Below, one piece after another: positions 34,193 through 41,994 of a DNA stretch of 64,000 nt; the stretch's first letter is position 1; the number at the start of each line of letters is the position of its first letter. A program made the translations under genes and the position numbers. Source of the stretch: a bacterium (GTDB taxonomy: Bacteria; Cyanobacteriota; Vampirovibrionia; Gastranaerophilales; Gastranaerophilaceae). Location: assembly GCA_017942035.1 (NCBI GenBank), contig JAGAVG010000037.1, positions 1 to 64,000 on the forward strand, written 5' to 3'. The notes beneath the pieces are model-generated. The model ran no database searches and had not been told where the DNA came from. It was given only the letters and a program-made list of their open reading frames with translations.

Positions 34193-34402
34193 ATGAATTA
34201 TGAACAAATCAGTAAAATTGTAGATAAAGAAATTGTAGCAATGAAAGAAATCCAATCATTGATGAATTGTGATATGGTTAAATCTGTAACACCTTGTAAA
34301 GAGGACAAAAGACATCCGAAACATCTAAAATATGAAATTCGTTTAACAAATGAAGAGCTTTATTGGGTTTATGTAAAAGAGAAAAAATTTCTTTGGTTTT
34401 AA
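34193..34402 (+). CDS. small hypothetical protein (69 aa)
   Basis: Not recognised. Starts MNYEQISKIVDKEIVAMKEI and ends YWVYVKEKKFLWF. It is small, charged and soluble, with a central DMVKSVTPCKEDKRHPKHLK. The upstream ATG at 34175 lies between the -35 and -10 boxes and cannot be the start of this mRNA; the ATG at 34193 is 6 nt after the -10 and has no ribosome site. The 280 bp downstream hold only prepilin cassette B and no separate gene. Confidence 0.65.
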   Translation: MNYEQISKIVDKEIVAMKEIQSLMNCDMVKSVTPCKEDKRHPKHLKYEIRLTNEELYWVYVKEKKFLWF

Positions 34403-34470
34403 CCGCAAATAAAATAAATGGTCAAAATAACTTAATAATCAAGATATTTTGATGAATATGAAAACAAAAA

Positions 34471-34643
34471 CATGCACCAAATTTTATATTTTGGTGCGAG
34501 TTTTTTATAGCCTTATTATACAATATTTTCAGACACATTTCAAGTGGTCTTTTGTTGTTTTTTGATGATTTTTTGAATTTTAAGAAGGTATGTTTTAGTG
34601 GATTTCAGGCCCACATGCACCAAAATATAAATTATGGTGCATG
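34471..34643 (+). repeat. prepilin leader cassette, copy B
   Basis: Third copy of the cassette at 4440 and 24889. Palindromic ends at 34474-34497 and 34617-34640; in this copy both outer edges read CATGCACC / GGTGCATG. The first palindrome is followed by GAGTTTTTT, so it is also a possible terminator for the upstream 69-aa gene. Confidence 0.8.
34515..34543 (-). promoter_or_regulatory. reverse promoter inside cassette B
   Basis: Reverse strand TTGAAA (34543-34538), 17-nt spacer, TATAAT (34520-34515). It is followed by the cassette-end hairpin and a T-rich tract in 34460-34470, again giving a predicted short RNA directed towards the 69-aa gene. Confidence 0.65.
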
Positions 34644-34683
34644 AATTTAAAGGATAATTTAAGAAAATATGGAGGATAAAAGT

Positions 34684-35697
34684 ATGAGAAATGAGGAACC
34701 GAAGTCAAGAGGACAGGAAGGCAAGCAAGAAACGTCATTGCGAGTGAATAAAATGAGCGTGGCAATCTCGTCAAGAAAAAATAAATGGATTGCCGCGTCG
34801 CATACGCTCCTCGCAATGACGAAGAAATTCACATGTCATCCTGAACTTGTTTCAGGATCTCATGACACAGAGATTCCGAAACAAGTTCGGAATGACATGA
34901 ACCCCTCACCCCAACCCTCTCCCACAAGGGGCGAGGGAGTAAGTAGTAGGGTAGACTTTAGTCTACCGGAAAAACTTGCGTTTACCCTAGCAGAGGTTCT
35001 AATCACCCTCGGGATAATCGGGGTTGTGGCAGCGATGACGTTACCTACCATTGTTAATAACATTCGTCATAAAGAGCTTGAAACATCATTTAAAAAGGCT
35101 TATTCTTCTATAAGTCAGGCTTTAAAATTATATGAAGCGCAAAACGGTACTCCGCTTCTTCCGGGGGATATACCCACACGTAAATTAAAAGGAATGATAA
35201 TGCCGTATTTTAAAACGGTAAAAGATTGCGGATTGGGGAAGGCTAACTCTTCATCTGCCGAAAAAGCCTGTGTTCCAAATCCTGCGGGATGGAGTGAGCA
35301 GGATAAAACAGAAAATTACAAAGCTATTTACAAAAATTACAACGGAACTTCTGAAATTAACCTTTACGCGTTTGATGATGGTCAATTTGTAATAAATGAT
35401 GGGATGTTAATTTTAATTAATAATGATGGCGGAGGCACAAATGGCGGCAGAGATTTTCAAAAATGGATTTCTGTGGATGTTAATGGGTATAACAAACGCC
35501 CAAACAGGCTGGGACAGGATTTATTTATGTTTAGGCTCGGTGAATCAGGTAATCTTTTGCCGGGCGGCTCTGCTGGAGCATATGGAAATGGCACGATAGA
35601 TGCATATTGTTCTAAAACATCAACTGATCCGCAAAATGGAGTAGGTTGTGCAATAAAAGCACTTTCTGAGCCGGACTTTTTCAAAAATCTGCCGTAA
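34684..35697 (+). CDS. type IV prepilin-like protein, copy B
   Basis: 337 residues from the ATG at 34684, chosen because GGAGG lies 8 nt upstream; the ATG at 34669 overlaps that site. The leader has 99 residues and ends EKLA, followed by mature FTLAEVLITLGIIGVVAAMT. Then come KAYSSISQALKLYEAQNG and a globular domain with cysteines (VKDCGLG, EKACVPNP, DAYCSKTS, NGVGCAIKAL). Leader residues 18-46, 50-72, 73-86 and 88-91 correspond to four different palindromic DNA repeats placed end to end. The true mature protein should be about 238 residues. Pili or pseudopili in the envelope are the likely destination. Confidence 0.85.
   Translation: MRNEEPKSRGQEGKQETSLRVNKMSVAISSRKNKWIAASHTLLAMTKKFTCHPELVSGSHDTEIPKQVRNDMNPSPQPSPTRGEGVSSRVDFSLPEKLAFTLAEVLITLGIIGVVAAMTLPTIVNNIRHKELETSFKKAYSSISQALKLYEAQNGTPLLPGDIPTRKLKGMIMPYFKTVKDCGLGKANSSSAEKACVPNPAGWSEQDKTENYKAIYKNYNGTSEINLYAFDDGQFVINDGMLILINNDGGGTNGGRDFQKWISVDVNGYNKRPNRLGQDLFMFRLGESGNLLPGGSAGAYGNGTIDAYCSKTSTDPQNGVGCAIKALSEPDFFKNLP
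34733..34967 (+). repeat. four palindromic repeat families inside the prepilin B leader
   Basis: 34733-34821: CGTCATTGCGAG … CTCGCAATGACG inverted pair. 34832-34899: TGTCATCCTGAACTTGTTTC … GTTCGGAATGACAT. 34902-34940: CCCTCACCCCAACCC … GGGGCGAGGG. 34950-34967: GGTAGACTTTAGTCTACC. All four also occur in intergenic DNA here (16297-16429, 19813-19845, 57574-57656, 62797-62814). Total length is kept in frame with no stop. Confidence 0.85.
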
Positions 35698-35719
35698 TTT
35701 TCTACGGCAGGTCAAAATT

Positions 35720-35932
35720 TTATTCATTATATTGGTATTCATTTTGCAGTTTTTTCAAATGTTCAATTTCAGAGACCTTTTTATCAATTTCCTGTTGGAC
35801 ATTTTGGACTGAGGATTCTGTCGTAAAACTACTATTTACCGATTTTAATAACGGGAAAAATGTTACCACCATTATTGAAACGATAAGCAGGCCTAAAAGA
35901 AGTTCAATTATGCCAAATCCGTATTTTTTCAT
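35720..35932 (-). CDS. short pseudopilin-like protein (70 aa)
   Basis: 70 residues with a short leader MKKYG and mature start FGIIELLLGLLIVSIMVVTF. Gly at -1, Phe at +1 and a Glu near +5 (FGIIE) fit prepilin peptidase processing. After the helix there is only a charged stretch of about 40 residues (VQNVQQEIDKKVSEIEHLKK), probably coiled coil, and no globular head. It begins directly after the TAA of the 107-aa gene (stop and ATG abut), so it is part of the reverse-strand run from the radical SAM gene and RNase E/G. Possibly a minor pilin or assembly factor. Confidence 0.75.
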   Translation of the reverse strand: MKKYGFGIIELLLGLLIVSIMVVTFFPLLKSVNSSFTTESSVQNVQQEIDKKVSEIEHLKKLQNEYQYNE

Positions 35933-36256
35933 TTATAACCTGTTATGATTTATAAAAAAATCAACCGCATCTTCAACTGTTTCAGGAGTGTCAAATTCAG
36001 AACGAGACTTTTGTACGGGACTTTTTTTCTCTAAAACTTTTCCTCTCATTCCGTTATATATCTTCAATCCGATATAAAGTGCAATTGAAGATATTGCAAC
36101 TGCGCCCATTGCTATTAAAAATTTCATCACGGCACTTTTTAAAGATAAAGGCGCCGCAGTATTGGCCGTAACGGCTAATGTGGATGTGTTATCCAGCATT
36201 AATGCCGTTACTGTCAATAAAGCTAATATTAAAAATTTGATTTTTTTATTCTTCAA
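35933..36256 (-). CDS. hypothetical protein with two hydrophobic segments (107 aa)
   Basis: Not recognised. I choose the TTG at 36256 because AGAGGAAACAG precedes it and it overlaps the RNase E/G stop by only 11 nt; an ATG at 36298 has no ribosome site and would overlap by 53 nt. The start KNKKIKFLILALLTVTALML is a signal-like segment. A second hydrophobic helix (about 50-75: MKFLIAMGAVAISSIALYIGL) is followed by a basic KIYNGMRGKVLEKK stretch and an acidic tail. Likely an inner-membrane protein with a short cytoplasmic end. Directly followed by the small pseudopilin gene. Confidence 0.65.
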   Translation of the reverse strand: MKNKKIKFLILALLTVTALMLDNTSTLAVTANTAAPLSLKSAVMKFLIAMGAVAISSIALYIGLKIYNGMRGKVLEKKSPVQKSRSEFDTPETVEDAVDFFINHNRL

Positions 36257-38231
36257 CTGTTTCCTCTTTTTTTGCTGATTTTGCCTTGCGAGAAGCACCC
36301 CTATTTGGACGTTTTGTCTTTTTAGGTGCTTCTTCCGGTGCTGTTTCAGATTCCGTATCGGTTGTTTTTTTAGAAGTTCTAGTACGTTTTGTTTTTTTAG
36401 GTTTTTCTTCCGTTACAACTTCAACTTCCGGTTCTGCGTTTGGCTGAACTGGAGCTGGTGCTGGTTCTGAAACTTGGGTTTCTTCGGCTTTTTCAGCGGC
36501 TTTTTTAGAATTTTTCTTTGCTTTACGCGGAAGTTTTTTAGGTTTTACCTCTTCTTGCACCGTTTCAACAACTTGTTCAGTTACAGGCTCTGTTGCAATA
36601 TTTTCAGGTTCACTAACCTGTTCAACTACCGGCTGAGGAGCCTCATTTGATTCAACAGAAGTTGTTTCTTCTTTTTTAGTCTCATCATTGCGCTGTTTGT
36701 TGAATTTACTTTTCTTATTATTATTTCGTCTTCTGTCGCGTTTTTCGTTTTCTTTAGATGCAACGGCTGACGGATTTTCGACCTGAATTTGAACCGGATT
36801 TTCTTCGATAACTTCAACCGTTTCTGTTTCAATCTGATTTTGCGGTTCCTGCTGTTCTTTAGAAGTTTTTTTATTATTTACGTTATTTATAGGCATTTTG
36901 ATTTTCGCCTGTTTGGCTCTGTATTCACCCTCTGCGGTCGGGGTTGCAAAATTAAATTCGTTCATAAAGTAACCGCTTCCCTGACAGTGCGGACAACGTT
37001 TTGTGAAGATTTCAGAAAGGCTCTGCCCCTGTCTGTGACGGGTTAGTTCAACAAGTCCCAAATCAGAAAGCTGGCCGACCTGCGGCTTTGCCTTATCTGC
37101 TTCAAGCGCAATTTCAAGTTCTTCCATAATTGCAAGCTTATCAGCGCGGGAAAGCATATCAATAAAGTCAATAATAATCATTCCGCCGATATTTCTTAAC
37201 CTCAATTGTCTTGCGATTTCATGAACGGCCTCCAGGTTAGTTTTAAGTATTGTTTCATCCTGAGTTGCAGAACTTATGAATTTACCGCTGTTTACATCAA
37301 TTACAGTTAAAGCCTCTGTCTGCTGAATGAATAAATAACCGCCGGATGGCATATTTACCTTAATATTTAAGGCCGCTTTTATTTCTTTATGAATGTCGTA
37401 AGCCACAAGTAATGGGTCAGTGCCCTTATACAGGGTTACATTAACATTTTTTGCCATGTGCCAGTTTTGGAGAATATTCTGGACTCGATTTAGCGCAAAC
37501 GCTGTATCCACAACAATTTCTTTTGTATGTTCGGTGCAGGCTTCTCTTATTACTCTATATAACAAATCTTGATCACGGCAAAGAAGGTTTGGCGGGTCTA
37601 AGGTTTCAGCTGATGTAATAATATTGTTCCATTTTTCGAGAAGAACTTCCAAATCCTCTTGAATGTCAGCTTCCGAAAGCCCTTCTGCCTCAGTTCTAAT
37701 GATTACGCCGACACCGACAGGTTTTATCAAACTTACAATTGATTTCAATCTTGCGCGTTCTTTTGAGTTTTCAATTTTTTTACTAATACTGATTCCCGGT
37801 TCATACGGCATAAGAACCAAAAAACGTCCTGGAAGGCTGATTTCTGTAGTAACTCTAGGCCCCTTGTGCCCGGTCGGTTCTTTTACAACCTGAACAATCA
37901 ATTTCTGCTTAGGCGAAAGTTTTTCTTTCAAAGATCCTTTTCCCATAACGTCCTGCGCATGCAAAAATCCCATCTTATCAGAGCCGACATTTACAAAAGC
38001 CGCATCAATACTCGGCAAAATGTTATCAACTGTTGCAAGATAAACATCTCCAAGTAAAATATCCCCTCTATGGATAAAGAAATCGGTTACTTTATTTCCT
38101 TCCAAAACTGCTGCAATATTATCTCTTTCGGCAATAATTATTTTTTGCTCGTTCGCATTTTGAGCATTATTATTCTGTTGTTTGTTGGAATTTTGATTAA
38201 AATTCTTTCTGTTTCTGTTGTAATTTGCCAT
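36246..38231 (-). CDS. rng: ribonuclease E/G
   Basis: 661 residues. The N-terminal part has the S1-containing RNase E/G region (VTDFFIHRGDILLGDVYLAT, then VKEPTGHKGPRVTTEISLPG). The catalytic DNase-I-like part contains VIDVNSGKF and IIIDFIDML with the metal-binding aspartates. The zinc-link motif is KRCPHCQGSGYF near 405. The last 230 residues are a low-complexity tail rich in Lys, Glu, Pro and Val (for example EKPKKTKRTRTSKKTTD), resembling the degradosome-scaffold tails of RNase E. It processes rRNA and mRNA. It follows the radical SAM gene by 20 nt, a neighbour pair also common in Firmicutes. Confidence 0.93.
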   Translation of the reverse strand: MANYNRNRKNFNQNSNKQQNNNAQNANEQKIIIAERDNIAAVLEGNKVTDFFIHRGDILLGDVYLATVDNILPSIDAAFVNVGSDKMGFLHAQDVMGKGSLKEKLSPKQKLIVQVVKEPTGHKGPRVTTEISLPGRFLVLMPYEPGISISKKIENSKERARLKSIVSLIKPVGVGVIIRTEAEGLSEADIQEDLEVLLEKWNNIITSAETLDPPNLLCRDQDLLYRVIREACTEHTKEIVVDTAFALNRVQNILQNWHMAKNVNVTLYKGTDPLLVAYDIHKEIKAALNIKVNMPSGGYLFIQQTEALTVIDVNSGKFISSATQDETILKTNLEAVHEIARQLRLRNIGGMIIIDFIDMLSRADKLAIMEELEIALEADKAKPQVGQLSDLGLVELTRHRQGQSLSEIFTKRCPHCQGSGYFMNEFNFATPTAEGEYRAKQAKIKMPINNVNNKKTSKEQQEPQNQIETETVEVIEENPVQIQVENPSAVASKENEKRDRRRNNNKKSKFNKQRNDETKKEETTSVESNEAPQPVVEQVSEPENIATEPVTEQVVETVQEEVKPKKLPRKAKKNSKKAAEKAEETQVSEPAPAPVQPNAEPEVEVVTEEKPKKTKRTRTSKKTTDTESETAPEEAPKKTKRPNRGASRKAKSAKKEETVEE

Positions 38232-38251
38232 AAAAAATCCTTTATTTAAAC

Positions 38252-40783
38252 TTATAACTCTTTCATCTCATTATCAAAGAACTTTGTACGTGTAATTTTA
38301 AATATGGTATCTCCTCCGATTAGGCTCATAACCACATCAGCTCTAACCGCAGGAATATCAGTTCCCTGACCTGTTTTTAACACTATGAACAGATTTCCCC
38401 CTTCAAATCTATATGATTTTATTGAGTTTTTAATATCTGTTTTTTTAATTATACCTTTTTTGTTCTTCTTTTCGATAAAAATTTGTTCGCAAGATAGAAC
38501 TCTCTCTGTATCATACTTCAAATTTTCAAAATCGTAAAGTGTTTTTGAATTTTTCAATAAAGAAACTTTATATTCCGCCCACATCGCAGTGTTATCAATG
38601 GCTTTGAAATTCTGACCGCGTTCTTTTATTTCTTTAACCTCATAAATTTTACACATTTTCGGCAAAACTTTTTCTAAGCGGACTTTTAATTCCTCCGGTG
38701 TTATATCATCGAAAAGGTCGATATCCACAAGCTCACAGTCACTTTCTACAAACAGCGGAAGTGCAACCCCCATTGATATTTTCATAGTAGGGTTAAACCC
38801 TTGAGAAAACGCAACATCAAGATTTGACCGCTTAATTGCCTTAAAAAACGTATTTTGCCAATCAAGATGGGAAAAATATCTCAAATTTCCGGATTTTGAA
38901 AGTTTAATTCTAAATCTTTTAGCCAGCGAATTATCGCGAACTTTTTCGTTTTTCTCCGCAATTAGCGGGTTATAATCAGACTTAAACGGTTTATCATCAA
39001 TCTTATGGACGCCCATATTCTTGCAAACTCCGCAATTGACACATTTTTGCTGGCATGTCGGCTGTAATATCATTTCCGAATGGTCTTGAATACTCATTGC
39101 CTTAGTATATTCAGCCACAAACCATTCCTTATCTATTCCTATGTCGATAAAATCCCAAGGCAGTTCTTCTTCCGTATTATATTGCATGCCGGCAAGTTTT
39201 TTCAAATCAATTCCCAATTCGTCCGCTGTATTATGCCATATATCAAGGTTGAAATATTCACCCCAGGCATCAAGATAACAGCCTTTTTTATAAAGCTCTT
39301 CAATATATTTATCCAACGACAAATCGCCGCGGGTTAAAACAGCTTCAATTTGTGAAACGTCCTGCTCGTGGTAGTTAATTTTCAGACCTTTTATGTGTTT
39401 TATTTTATCTTTGAGGTAATAAATATGTTCGCTAACCTCTTTCAAATCCATCTGAGGACACCACTGGAATGGTGTGAAAGGTTTTGGTACAAATATAGAA
39501 AGGGTGCAGGTGATATCCATCCCGTGTTTAAGCCCCTTTTCTTTTTTTAGTTGAACACAGCGGTATTTTATTCGGCCGAAGAGTTCTGCCATTTTGTCCA
39601 TATCTTCAAGGGTTTCTGTCGGAAGTCCGCATATAAAATACAACTTAACCTTTGACCAGCCGTTTTCGTAAAGAGAAGTAATAACATTCAAAATTTGTTC
39701 ATCCGAAATATTTTTCTTTATAACATCTCTTAATCTCTGGCTTCCGGCCTCCGGCGCAAGCGTCATGGTCGATTTGCGGACATTTTGAACAAGGTTTGCA
39801 AGTTCAAGGTTAAACCCGTCAATCCTCTGGCTCGGAAGGGATACCGAAATTTTCTTTTTATCAAACTCTTTTGATAATTCTTTTATAACTTCGTTTATAT
39901 TTGTATAATCGTTAGAAGAAAGCGAAAGGAGAGAATACTCTTCATAACCGGTATTTTCAACCAATTCTTTCGCTATTTTCACAATATCTTCGGCCGGTCT
40001 TTCTCGATATGGAAGTGTCACATGCCCGGGTTGACAAAAACGGCACATACGGCCGCAGCCGCGTCTTATTTCAACAACAGCTCTATCATGAACTGATGAT
40101 GAATAAGGTATCGGATAAGCTTTCAATGCGGTATCGTAAGTTAATTGTGCAATCCTTTTTTTTACTTTTCCTCCGGTTAAAAGTGACCAGCGGCCGGAGT
40201 TTTCGCCCTCACACAATGCTTTAATCCGCTCATTACGAGGCAAACCTTTTGTTCGTTTTAATATTTCGCAAGTTTCGACGATACTGTCTTCCCCGTCGCC
40301 AATCATAAATACATCAATGAATTCCGCAACCGGCAAAGGATTAAATGCGCACGGTCCGCCCGCAATAATTATAGGGTCGTTTTCGCCTCTTTCAGAATTT
40401 TTATATGGAATACCTGACATTTCAAGCATTTTTAACACTGTCGGATATGCCATTTCGTACTGGAGAGAAAATCCGACTGCATCAAAATCCTTAATCGGGC
40501 GTTTGCTCTCTAATCCGTATAAAATTTCAGGCTTAAAATCAGGTTCCGGCGCATACACTCTATCCGCCATAAAAACTTCGTTTTTATTAATTTGCTCATA
40601 TAAAACTCTCAAGCCTAAATTGCTTATTCCAATTTCGTATTTGTCCGGAAAAGCAAGCGCAAAACGAACTTCCGCTTTTTCAAAATCCTTATTATATGAT
40701 AAATATTCCCCTCCAACGTACTGGTAAGGCTTATTGCATCTGTTTAATTTTTCTTGATATTTATCAAAAAATGAACAACCCAT
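38252..40783 (-). CDS. radical SAM protein fused to a DUF2344 domain
   Basis: 843 residues, the fused form of the TIGR03960 and TIGR03936 (DUF2344) families. Residues about 1-200 contain a B12-binding-like region (ALAFPDKYEIGISNLGLRVLYE). The radical SAM core has RRGCGRMCRFCQPG (CX3CX2C) near 245 and LAPEAGSQRLRDVIKK. A cysteine-rich stretch follows at about 575 (CQQKCVNCGVC), and the DUF2344 part begins with FRIKLSKSGNLRYFSHLDW near 625. The reaction is not known; neighbourhood with RNase E/G suggests an RNA or translation role. Starts 3 nt after the 114-aa gene. Confidence 0.9.
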   Translation of the reverse strand: MGCSFFDKYQEKLNRCNKPYQYVGGEYLSYNKDFEKAEVRFALAFPDKYEIGISNLGLRVLYEQINKNEVFMADRVYAPEPDFKPEILYGLESKRPIKDFDAVGFSLQYEMAYPTVLKMLEMSGIPYKNSERGENDPIIIAGGPCAFNPLPVAEFIDVFMIGDGEDSIVETCEILKRTKGLPRNERIKALCEGENSGRWSLLTGGKVKKRIAQLTYDTALKAYPIPYSSSVHDRAVVEIRRGCGRMCRFCQPGHVTLPYRERPAEDIVKIAKELVENTGYEEYSLLSLSSNDYTNINEVIKELSKEFDKKKISVSLPSQRIDGFNLELANLVQNVRKSTMTLAPEAGSQRLRDVIKKNISDEQILNVITSLYENGWSKVKLYFICGLPTETLEDMDKMAELFGRIKYRCVQLKKEKGLKHGMDITCTLSIFVPKPFTPFQWCPQMDLKEVSEHIYYLKDKIKHIKGLKINYHEQDVSQIEAVLTRGDLSLDKYIEELYKKGCYLDAWGEYFNLDIWHNTADELGIDLKKLAGMQYNTEEELPWDFIDIGIDKEWFVAEYTKAMSIQDHSEMILQPTCQQKCVNCGVCKNMGVHKIDDKPFKSDYNPLIAEKNEKVRDNSLAKRFRIKLSKSGNLRYFSHLDWQNTFFKAIKRSNLDVAFSQGFNPTMKISMGVALPLFVESDCELVDIDLFDDITPEELKVRLEKVLPKMCKIYEVKEIKERGQNFKAIDNTAMWAEYKVSLLKNSKTLYDFENLKYDTERVLSCEQIFIEKKNKKGIIKKTDIKNSIKSYRFEGGNLFIVLKTGQGTDIPAVRADVVMSLIGGDTIFKITRTKFFDNEMKEL

Positions 40784-40785
40784 AA

Positions 40786-41130
40786 CTACGCTAAATCCTC
40801 CGGAAAATACTTATCAATCTCAATGATTTTACCGTCAAGGGTGTTTTCCTCAAAAGATTTTATGAATTTAAACAAATCTTCGTTTGGAACATCATAGTTA
40901 TAAAGGAAGGTTTCGTTGTTAAAACTGCGCATAACACGTACTATATAATGACATCTTTGTGCGTATGCCAAAAGATGTTCTTCGTTAAATTTTTTCCCGT
41001 TTGTATCTTTATCTATACGAACATAATTAAATCCGGCATAAAATTTTACATGTTCATTTCCGACCGGCGGTAAATCTTTGTTGTGCCGCGAAAAAATGCT
41101 GGTCACTTTACGGTTTATTTCATCGCTCAT
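40786..41130 (-). CDS. hypothetical protein (114 aa)
   Basis: Not recognised. A soluble, charged protein with HVKFYAGFNYVRIDKDTNGK, then YAQRCHYIVRVMRSFNNET and an acidic end IIEIDKYFPEDLA. No signal or membrane segment. Its stop lies 3 nt before the radical SAM start, so it leads the run 114-aa gene, radical SAM, RNase E/G, 107-aa gene, pseudopilin. An AGAGAGA-type ribosome site precedes the ATG. Confidence 0.7.
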   Translation of the reverse strand: MSDEINRKVTSIFSRHNKDLPPVGNEHVKFYAGFNYVRIDKDTNGKKFNEEHLLAYAQRCHYIVRVMRSFNNETFLYNYDVPNEDLFKFIKSFEENTLDGKIIEIDKYFPEDLA

Positions 41131-41213
41131 TTTTCATCTCTCTTAACAAAATCTTCATTACAATTAAACTATAGATTTCTCTATTTGTCCAAATGTTAAG
41201 AAAGTTTGAGAGA

Positions 41214-41519
41214 CTATTCTTCTATATTCTGGTTCAAATATTCAATAATATCAAATGCAAGTTCTTTGCGCAAATCCTCAGGAGCCAATCTTAAATATTC
41301 CATTGCATGCGAAACTTTGACATTTTTATCGTACCATCTGCGCAAAATATAATTGTATTGCTCGTCTAAAGACATATTAAAATCAATGTCTTTCAGTTTA
41401 TCAATGACATATTCGGCACAAATTGTCTGCAAATGTTCCGGTGCATCTTCCCATCTGGAAACTGCATTGCTAACTGTCGGATCAATGTCATACCATCTTT
41501 TTTTAGAAATATCTGCCAT
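41214..41519 (-). CDS. RWYD-repeat protein 1 (101 aa)
   Basis: No family recognised. The protein is built from two copies of one unit of about 45 residues. Unit 1 starts RWYDIDPTVSNAVSRWEDAP at residue 8 and unit 2 RWYDKNVKVSHAMEYLRLAP at about residue 61; each continues with a helix ending in (Y/E)VIDKL or DIIEYL. The neighbouring gene at 41560 has the same plan. Small, acidic, all-helical and cytoplasmic by appearance. The ATG lies 6 nt after a TATTAT -10 box with no ribosome site, so the mRNA is probably leaderless. Confidence 0.75.
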   Translation of the reverse strand: MADISKKRWYDIDPTVSNAVSRWEDAPEHLQTICAEYVIDKLKDIDFNMSLDEQYNYILRRWYDKNVKVSHAMEYLRLAPEDLRKELAFDIIEYLNQNIEE

Positions 41520-41525
41520 AGGTTT

Positions 41526-41553
41526 ATAATATCATTTTTTTTAATAATGTCAA
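41526..41553 (-). promoter_or_regulatory. leaderless promoter of RWYD gene 1
   Basis: Reverse strand TTGACA (41553-41548), 16-nt spacer, TATTAT (41531-41526), AAACCT, then the ATG at 41519. It lies between the two paralogues, so gene 1 can be transcribed on its own. Confidence 0.65.
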
Positions 41554-41559
41554 TATATT

Positions 41560-41859
41560 TTAAGCCGCCGGTTTCAAATAATCTAAAACATTTTGCGATA
41601 TTAATTTTTGATTTTGCGCCGGAACATGTTTTAAATAGTCAAAAGCTTTTGATATCAATTCATTTTTATCGTACCAGCGATTTTTCGGATGAATTTGCGC
41701 TTCACTTAATGCAATAATGTTTTTTAAAACATAATCATCAGATAGATTATCTATTTTTTTTAGAATAAACTTTGCACATTTCACCTGCATCGGGAAATCC
41801 GCCATCTCAATCATACTGATTGCCATATATACTGTAGGATCCAGTTCATACCAGCGCAT
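41560..41859 (-). CDS. RWYD-repeat protein 2 (99 aa)
   Basis: Paralogue of the gene at 41214. Unit 1 is RWYELDPTVYMAISMIEMAD at residue 2 with VKCAKFILKKIDNL; unit 2 is RWYDKNELISKAFDYLKHVP at about residue 61, ending NVLDYLK. The two genes are therefore a tandem duplication of an already duplicated unit. An ordinary GGAGGA ribosome site precedes this ATG, unlike its neighbour. Function unknown. Confidence 0.75.
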   Translation of the reverse strand: MRWYELDPTVYMAISMIEMADFPMQVKCAKFILKKIDNLSDDYVLKNIIALSEAQIHPKNRWYDKNELISKAFDYLKHVPAQNQKLISQNVLDYLKPAA

Positions 41860-41960
41860 AAATTCCTCCGCCTAATTATTAATATCTAATTCCAATTAAC
41901 TATTTTAATCTTACCCATAATAACTAATTTTTAAACGCTAGTATAAAAATTGTAATAAAT

Positions 41961-41988
41961 TTGAAATAAATAAAACTTAAGGTATAAT
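41961..41988 (+). promoter_or_regulatory. leaderless promoter of the 384-aa gene
   Basis: TTGAAA (41961-41966), 16-nt spacer, TATAAT (41983-41988), TTTGTT, then the ATG at 41995. Confidence 0.7.
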
Positions 41989-41994
41989 TTTGTT

